Source: Candidatus Helarchaeota archaeon (GTDB lineage Archaea > Asgardarchaeota > Lokiarchaeia > Helarchaeales > HEL-GB-A). From it: DNA of 11,170 bases. Below the pieces are notes generated by a model. The model saw nothing but the letters and a program-made list of their open reading frames with translations, did not search any database and had not been told where the DNA came from. How positions within the stretch are numbered: position 1 is the first letter of the stretch; every line of letters begins with the position of its first letter. The translations under genes and the position numbers were made by a program. Positions 6,946 to 11,170 of this stretch are shown here, piece after piece. The DNA is taken from NCBI GenBank assembly GCA_016840125.1, contig JAEOSY010000661.1:1-11170 (forward strand). The letters are read 5' to 3'.

Positions 6946-6967
6946 AATAATAAAGGAGTGGAGAATC

Positions 6968-7339
6968 ATTACATTATTTGTAATAAAAGCTACAAATCCG
7001 ATGGACAAAATAGATGAAGTAGTGAACGTTTGGTTGGATGAAATGGCTCAGGAGGGACCACACTTTGAATCATTCGAGAAATCGATTGTTCCAGATGCAG
7101 CGACAATTAAAGAGGGAAATATGGTTGAAGCCATATCAATTGGTTACACGGATGAGAAGAACGCCATGAAATCAAAAAGACTAGCGAAGAAACGCTGGAA
7201 ACTATTTGAAAAAGTCGAAGGATTCAGCTTTACAATAAATGTCTATGAGACAAAAATGGATGATCAGTATAAAGATCGGTATAAGAAATGGAAAGAAGCT
7301 ATGAAGTTGAACTTTGGTGATTTTAAAGAAATATTTTAA
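6968..7339 (+). CDS. Small unrecognised alpha/beta protein with a likely ATT start
   Basis: From ATT at 6968 the protein has 123 residues. AAAGGAG (6952-6958) is the best SD in the area and lies 9 nt upstream of this codon, but no ATG, GTG or TTG is in frame there. A TTG at 6917 would add 17 residues, but it lies inside the inverted repeat and has only a weak SD. ATG 7001 would cut off the first predicted strand. The chain reads as strand (TLFVIKAT), helix (PMDKIDEVVNVWLDEM), strand (MVEAISIGYTD), helix (rich in Lys and Arg), strand (FSFTINVYETK), then a lysine-rich tail. This pattern is compatible with a ferredoxin-like or dimeric alpha-beta barrel fold, but I do not recognise the family. 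There is no signal peptide, Cys, or obvious catalytic motif. It converges on the aldo/keto reductase gene. Confidence 0.7.
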   Translation: MTLFVIKATNPMDKIDEVVNVWLDEMAQEGPHFESFEKSIVPDAATIKEGNMVEAISIGYTDEKNAMKSKRLAKKRWKLFEKVEGFSFTINVYETKMDDQYKDRYKKWKEAMKLNFGDFKEIF

Positions 7340-7359
7340 TCATTTAAAATCCAATTCTG

Positions 7360-7384
7360 TTTTTCTAATCCTTGTACGCTTTTT
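7360..7384 (+). terminator. Candidate T-tract terminator after the small gene
   Basis: Two runs of five T (7360-7364 and 7380-7384) lie within 45 nt after the stop at 7339 and before the end of the convergent aldo/keto reductase gene. Archaeal RNA polymerase commonly stops at such T-tracts without a hairpin. The base composition of the area is T-rich anyway, so the call is tentative. Confidence 0.35.
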
Positions 7385-7388
7385 AATT

Positions 7389-8375
7389 TCAATCCATTTT
7401 ATTGAATTCTCGGGATAACTCGTCTATGCGGTTCATTTCCTCAGAGGATAGCTTGAAATACATGGCTCCAACATTTTGTTCAACGTGATGAACTTTGGAG
7501 GCGCCAGGAATTACCAGTACCGTGTCGCCATGAAAGTTAATGAGCCAATTGAGGGCGACCTGTGAAGGAGTAACTTCATGGACTTTAGCAATAGCTTCAA
7601 TTTCTTCCATTAAGGCCCCACTTTTTTTGGTCTGCTTCTTCATTTTAGGCATAATCCGTCTTCGAATAAAACTGACATTCTTTAGAAGGCTCGGATCCTG
7701 ATGGTATTTACCCGTGAGCACCCCTTGTTCGAGAGGACTCCAAGCGATAATTTTAATTCCACGCTCTTTGGCGGCTTCTAATATCCCATCTTTCTCAATA
7801 TAACGATTAAGTAAATTATAATGAACTTGGTTTGAGATCAAGGGTAATCCGCGATCTTTCAATGCATCGTAGGCTTTAATCATCTTTTTCTTGGAGAAAT
7901 TACTAACCCCAACAGATCTAATCTTTCCGGCTTCAACGAGGTCAGCCATAACGTTCATTTGGGTTTTGGTGGTGGAAAAGGAATAAGGCTGATGTATTTG
8001 ATGTAGGTCAATAGAATAAGGATCTAGAGCCTCTAGGCGCTTCTTAATCGTCCTTCGAAGGCTTCCTGCAAATTTCATAAGGGGCATCCATTTATCTGCA
8101 ATAATAACTTCCTCATCCTTTTTTCCCGCAGCTTGGAGTGCACTTGCCAAATTTCTCTCGGAGCGCCCGCCGCCATAGGCTTCGGCGGTATCAAACCAGT
8201 TAATTCCCCCATCCAGTGCGGCTTTTACAATACTATTTCTAACATCTTCGGGTATACCCGACCAAATAAATTTATTGAAACCATGTCCACCTGCGAATTG
8301 CCATGTTCCCAATCCAATGGGAGTAACTTTAATCCCGGTATTCGCAAGTTCAATTTTTTTTATTTCCTTACTCAT
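7389..8375 (-). CDS. Aldo/keto reductase
   Basis: This is an NAD(P)H-dependent oxidoreductase with a TIM-barrel fold that interconverts aldehydes or ketones and alcohols. The protein has 328 residues from ATG 8375, which has AAGAGG (8388-8383) 7 nt upstream; the ATG at 8381 is too close to that SD. The catalytic tetrad is complete: D62 and Y67 (FDTAEAYGGGRSE), K95 (ADKW) and H128 (DLHQIH). Other family marks are the N-terminal TPIGLGTWQF strand, GVSNFSKKKM, the NQVHYNLLNR block, WSPLEQGVLTGKY, and the C-terminal PGASKVHHVEQNVGA that binds the cofactor phosphate region. The substrate cannot be predicted. It is the third gene of an operon: its start overlaps the end of the SDR gene by 8 nt (ATGAGTAA), so translation is probably coupled. 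It may extend or reverse a step made by the two dehydrogenases before it. Confidence 0.93.
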   Translation of the reverse strand: MSKEIKKIELANTGIKVTPIGLGTWQFAGGHGFNKFIWSGIPEDVRNSIVKAALDGGINWFDTAEAYGGGRSERNLASALQAAGKKDEEVIIADKWMPLMKFAGSLRRTIKKRLEALDPYSIDLHQIHQPYSFSTTKTQMNVMADLVEAGKIRSVGVSNFSKKKMIKAYDALKDRGLPLISNQVHYNLLNRYIEKDGILEAAKERGIKIIAWSPLEQGVLTGKYHQDPSLLKNVSFIRRRIMPKMKKQTKKSGALMEEIEAIAKVHEVTPSQVALNWLINFHGDTVLVIPGASKVHHVEQNVGAMYFKLSSEEMNRIDELSREFNKMD

Positions 8376-9381
8376 TTTCATTCCTCTTTATTTCTTCTTT
8401 ATACCAATTATACGTCCGTTTAAAGGCCTCTTCTAGACTAATTGCAGGTTTGTACCCTAGTTCTGAAACCACCTTATTATTCACAAATCCCAGATCAGTT
8501 GAGCTTACATGAACACGATATAAGTTGATAAGAGGCCCATCTTTGCTTCTAAATAATTTATAAAAAATCTCTAATAAACCAGCTGCAGGGAATGCAAGCC
8601 AAGAAGGGTAGCTAGGGATTTTAGGTTCTCGCCCACAAGAGGCGAATATTTCCTCTAATAGCTCTTTGAAAGGGATTATCGGACCATCAGAAATGATGTA
8701 GGTCTCTCCCGGTGCTTTTGGATGTGATGCTACTAGAATTAACCCATCAACTAGGTTTTCCACATAGCTGTAACACATTAGACTTTTGCCTTTATTAACT
8801 GCAGGGAATGATTTGCCATTATCGATCCGCTCATAGGCTCGAAAACTGAAAATATTCTTGTCATTGGGGCCGAATATCGTAAAACCTGGGCGAACGATAA
8901 CAGTTTCAATTTTTCCGCTCTTAGAAACTTCATTGAGAAGCTCCTCCACTGCCACTTTTGAGCGTGCATATGCATTGTAAGGATCATACTCCGTGTTCTC
9001 ATCCGCTGCTTCGAAACCTTTGAAGCCATGAACGGCTAAAGAAGACATGAAAACGAATCGCTTCACCCCTCCTGCGATCGCAGCTTCCAGGACATTTGCG
9101 GAGCCTTCAAAATTGATCTTCCAAAATAGCTTTTCAGGACCCCAATCATAAGCCCGAGCCGCCAAATGGATGACTACCTCAATGCCCGTAAAAAATGATT
9201 TTATAGAAGATAGGTCGGTTATATCCCCATAGACTTTCTCTATTTCATCTTTGAATGGTGCCAGGTTTGACTCATCGGTACCTTCTAAAATGAGTCCTCG
9301 AACCTCATGTCCACTTTCGACTAATTTTTTGGCTAAATTACTTCCAATAAACCCATTTACACCAGTAACAAGGAATTTCAA
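8368..9381 (-). CDS. NAD(P)-dependent epimerase/dehydratase family protein (extended SDR)
   Basis: The protein has 337 residues if it starts at TTG 9381. AGAGAGGT (9396-9389) lies 7 nt before that TTG, and the first residues then form the Rossmann strand directly (KFLVTG). The upstream ATG at 9414 would add 11 residues and overlap the preceding gene by 20 nt. Visible motifs are G7-x2-G10-x2-G13 (cofactor binding), HLAAR (72-76), S114 in FMSSLAV, and the catalytic Y138-x3-K142. The pattern is that of extended SDRs of the 3-beta-hydroxysteroid dehydrogenase / dihydroflavonol reductase / nucleotide-sugar epimerase group. The C-terminal half (IISDGPIIPFKEL and the GYKPAISLEEA motif near the end) is typical, with a hydrophobic stretch (SWLAFPAAGLLEIFYKLF) often seen in sterol- or lipid-type members. 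It is the middle gene of the operon; its SD begins on the stop codon of the alcohol dehydrogenase gene. Substrate unknown. Confidence 0.9.
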   Translation of the reverse strand: MKFLVTGVNGFIGSNLAKKLVESGHEVRGLILEGTDESNLAPFKDEIEKVYGDITDLSSIKSFFTGIEVVIHLAARAYDWGPEKLFWKINFEGSANVLEAAIAGGVKRFVFMSSLAVHGFKGFEAADENTEYDPYNAYARSKVAVEELLNEVSKSGKIETVIVRPGFTIFGPNDKNIFSFRAYERIDNGKSFPAVNKGKSLMCYSYVENLVDGLILVASHPKAPGETYIISDGPIIPFKELLEEIFASCGREPKIPSYPSWLAFPAAGLLEIFYKLFRSKDGPLINLYRVHVSSTDLGFVNNKVVSELGYKPAISLEEAFKRTYNWYKEEIKRNENE

Positions 9382-9394
9382 GGAATCTACCTCT

Positions 9395-10630
9395 CTAATC
9401 ATAGTAAAAAGCAAGTTTTACAAGTTTCTTTTTACTTTTATTCATCATCATCTTAATAGCTTTTTTATAATCGTCGAGCTTCATTTTCTGAGTGAGTAAT
9501 GGTTTCAATTCAATTTTACCTTCAGTAAGCCAATCTAATGCAAGTTGAAAGGTGTGAATCGGTTCACCATTATAGACTTCTGTACTGGATGTATTAGTTC
9601 CATAGATTGTCAATTCTTTAAACCAAGCGAAAGACCAATCAACTTTGGAGGTTTTTCCCACAAGACCGATTAATCCGAGCTTTCCACCAGGTTTTGTGAA
9701 ACGAAGGGCATCGTTCATGGTTGTATCAAGACCCACACACTCGTAAACAACATCCGCCCCACCGTTGACCGGTACGCGTTTGCCTAGTTCAGGTTTCTGC
9801 AGTTCTACGTTCAGAGTTTTCGCTAAGTTATCATAATAATCCCCTTCTCTGAGATAAATTATCTCATCAGCGCCAAATTTCTCGCACCACTCACCCTGAA
9901 ACGGATATTTTGCTAAAACAATAATTCGGGCTTTACTACCAAGTGCACGAAGTGCTGAAACGACCGCAATCCCAATCATCCCGGCTCCAATCACCAGCAC
10001 GGTGTCCGTATCTTCGGGGGGACATTGCATTACACCATGAAGTGAAGAGCAGTATGGTTCAACCAAAGCGGCATCCTCATCAGAAACGGAATCAGGAACA
10101 TGGTGTAATTGAAATTGATGTGCGAGGAAGTATGGACTCCAGCCTCCACCCGTATCGCGGCAAGTAAAATTATCTAATCCAGGGGCGAGATTACCCTTAG
10201 TGAAATTCAAACACGAGGAAAATTGACCTTTCGCACACAATTCACATACTGGATCAATCCCCCTGGTTTCACAAGGAAGCATTGGATTTATGATTACCCG
10301 ATCCCCTTCTTCAAATCCTTTGATTTTTTTGCCTTTTTCAGCAATAATCGCATAATTCTCATGCCCCATAATAAAAGGGGAACTTGTGAACGGCGTGAGG
10401 GAGGGGGAATCACGAAGAAATATGGTGTTCATCTCACTTCCGCAAAACCCAGATAATTTGGTCTGAACTTTCACCCATTCATCAGTCGGGGCATTAGATA
10501 GTTGCGGTTCGGGAATATCCCTGTAGTGCAACATCGAGAGGGGACCATAATAGACCGATTTCGAAATCTTTCCAAAGAGCTTACACAAAACATACCGGGG
10601 AATACTCACATCAAACTGAAGGGCTTTCAT
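9395..10630 (-). CDS. Zinc-dependent alcohol dehydrogenase (MDR superfamily)
   Basis: This is an NAD(P)-dependent medium-chain dehydrogenase of 411 residues, longer than the usual 340-380. Catalytic zinc ligands are C63 (GFCGSEMN), H90-E91 (GHE) and probably E191 (ALVEPYCSS, where many members have Cys or Glu). The structural zinc lobe has four Cys at C120, C129, C132 and C140; the first gap is eight residues instead of the usual two. The cofactor-binding Rossmann motif is G215-x-G217-x2-G220. Relative to short members there is extra sequence at the N-terminus (about 10-30) and in the structural lobe. The family includes threonine and polyol dehydrogenases, but nothing visible fixes the substrate. 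It is the first gene of a three-gene oxidoreductase operon; the SDR follows 13 nt later. ATG 10630 lacks a good SD. Confidence 0.93.
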   Translation of the reverse strand: MKALQFDVSIPRYVLCKLFGKISKSVYYGPLSMLHYRDIPEPQLSNAPTDEWVKVQTKLSGFCGSEMNTIFLRDSPSLTPFTSSPFIMGHENYAIIAEKGKKIKGFEEGDRVIINPMLPCETRGIDPVCELCAKGQFSSCLNFTKGNLAPGLDNFTCRDTGGGWSPYFLAHQFQLHHVPDSVSDEDAALVEPYCSSLHGVMQCPPEDTDTVLVIGAGMIGIAVVSALRALGSKARIIVLAKYPFQGEWCEKFGADEIIYLREGDYYDNLAKTLNVELQKPELGKRVPVNGGADVVYECVGLDTTMNDALRFTKPGGKLGLIGLVGKTSKVDWSFAWFKELTIYGTNTSSTEVYNGEPIHTFQLALDWLTEGKIELKPLLTQKMKLDDYKKAIKMMMNKSKKKLVKLAFYYD

Positions 10631-10678
10631 AACATTGCAAGTCCCAAATTCATATGGTTAGTAAAGAATTGTACAGTG

Positions 10679-10689
10679 AGTATAAAACT
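10679..10689 (-). promoter_or_regulatory. Candidate TATA box of the oxidoreductase operon
   Basis: On the minus strand, GTTTTATACTC (about 10689-10679) is TATA-like. Initiation about 25 nt downstream would fall near 10658 and give a leader of roughly 28 nt before ATG 10630. In the rest of this 166-nt divergent gap (10631-10796) I see another TATA-like run on the plus strand (ATTTTAAAAAC, about 10751-10761) that could serve the rightward gene, and no clear repeat or operator. Confidence 0.35.
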
Positions 10690-10796
10690 ATTCTTTTCAA
10701 AAATTCGTTGGTTTGAATTTGATTGTATATGAAATTTCTAGTAAACAACTTATTTTAAAAACTAAGTTGAAGACTATCAGAAGGAGATTAAATACA

Positions 10797-11170
10797 ATGA
10801 CGAGCACTTCACGAGTCCTAGTCAGTCTCTTTCTGATTTCGATAATTTTACTGCCAGTCGTCTATGTCGTTGGAATTCTCCTCCCAATGGTACTCTATGC
10901 AGCTTCAGAATCCTTTTTCAGCGAATATTCCGATGTTTTCACAGTTTTAGGTATTATTCTGCTATTATCAGTGATTGTACCCCCATGGGATAAAAAAAAG
11001 TTGAATTTTCTTGCCAGTGCGGTGAAAAGACTATGGAGAAACTTTGTGAAACCCAAGCAAACTGATGAGGTCGTGTTTAAAGATGATATCGTTCATTTTG
11101 CCGTAATGGAGGTTACTTCAAATGATTCACCGTTAGAAAATGTAATTATTGAAGAAGTTTTAGATTTAGA
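10797..11170 (+). CDS. N-terminal part of an unrecognised two-helix membrane protein (runs off the right edge)
   Basis: ATG 10797 follows a clear SD, AAGGAG (10781-10786), at 10 nt. The frame stays open for 124 codons to the end of the window. Residues 7-36 are strongly hydrophobic (VLVSLFLISIILLPVVYVVG), and a second hydrophobic stretch covers about 47-63. A basic segment follows (DKKK at 65-68, then KRLWRN and KPK), suggesting the part after the second helix is cytoplasmic. From about residue 90 the chain becomes acidic and strand-like (VHFAVMEVT, NVIIEEVLDL), the start of a soluble domain. I recognise no family. It is divergent from the oxidoreductase operon. Confidence 0.7.
   Translation, partial: MTSTSRVLVSLFLISIILLPVVYVVGILLPMVLYAASESFFSEYSDVFTVLGIILLLSVIVPPWDKKKLNFLASAVKRLWRNFVKPKQTDEVVFKDDIVHFAVMEVTSNDSPLENVIIEEVLDL

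Noticed and set aside
8133..9499. Plus-strand open frames 8133-8423 and 9251-9499, and the out-of-phase minus frame 8778-9029, in the oxidoreductase operon.
   Set aside because: They are opposite or out of phase with genes that carry complete catalytic motifs.
9943..10732. Plus-strand open frames 9943-10167, 10223-10456 and 10502-10732 opposite the alcohol dehydrogenase gene.
   Set aside because: No start signals or recognisable sequence; the last one only extends into the divergent promoter gap by chance.

Overview
The window looks like chromosomal DNA from an archaeon. It is AT-rich, has BRE/TATA-like boxes rather than clear -35/-10 promoters, and mixes genes with strong Shine-Dalgarno (SD) sites and genes with none. 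It also encodes a large surface protein that combines an SBBP-type beta-propeller, thrombospondin-3-like calcium repeats and many N-glycosylation sequons. That architecture is familiar from Asgard (Lokiarchaeia-like) and some other uncultured archaea. The Asgard placement is an inference from style, not from a marker gene. No rRNA, tRNA, CRISPR, transposase or integrase is visible.

Layout: (1) At 2-340 (+) is the C-terminal end of a gene entering from outside, possibly creatininase-like. (2) At 347-1975 (-) is a 2-oxoacid dehydrogenase E2 acyltransferase whose C-terminus carries an extra AhpD/carboxymuconolactone-decarboxylase-like domain with an intact CxxCxxxH centre. This is the most striking object in the window. 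(3) At 2090-3970 (-) is the glycosylated, double-anchored surface propeller protein. (4) Divergent from it, 4132-4986 (+) is lipoyl synthase LipA, followed 10 nt later by an unrecognised 340-residue protein with TPR-like helices (4997-6019). (5) At 6037-6804 (-) is a multispanning CPBP/CAAX-protease-like membrane protein with two eroded catalytic positions. (6) At 6968-7339 (+) is a small unrecognised protein behind a 45-bp inverted repeat; its SD site points to an ATT start. (7) At 10630-7389 (-) is a tight three-gene operon of oxidoreductases from three different superfamilies: zinc alcohol dehydrogenase, extended SDR, aldo/keto reductase. (8) From 10797 (+) a membrane protein gene runs off the right edge.

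How the genes fit together: LipA makes the lipoyl cofactor and the E2 protein carries it on Lys43. The AhpD-like domain belongs to a family known, in Mycobacterium tuberculosis, to be reduced by a lipoylated E2. The E2-AhpD fusion plus nearby lipA therefore suggests a lipoamide-driven thiol-disulfide or peroxide-reducing module built into one polypeptide. The E1 and E3 subunits, the octanoyl/lipoate transferase and a peroxiredoxin are not in the window. The oxidoreductase operon is a separate unit whose substrate cannot be read from sequence.
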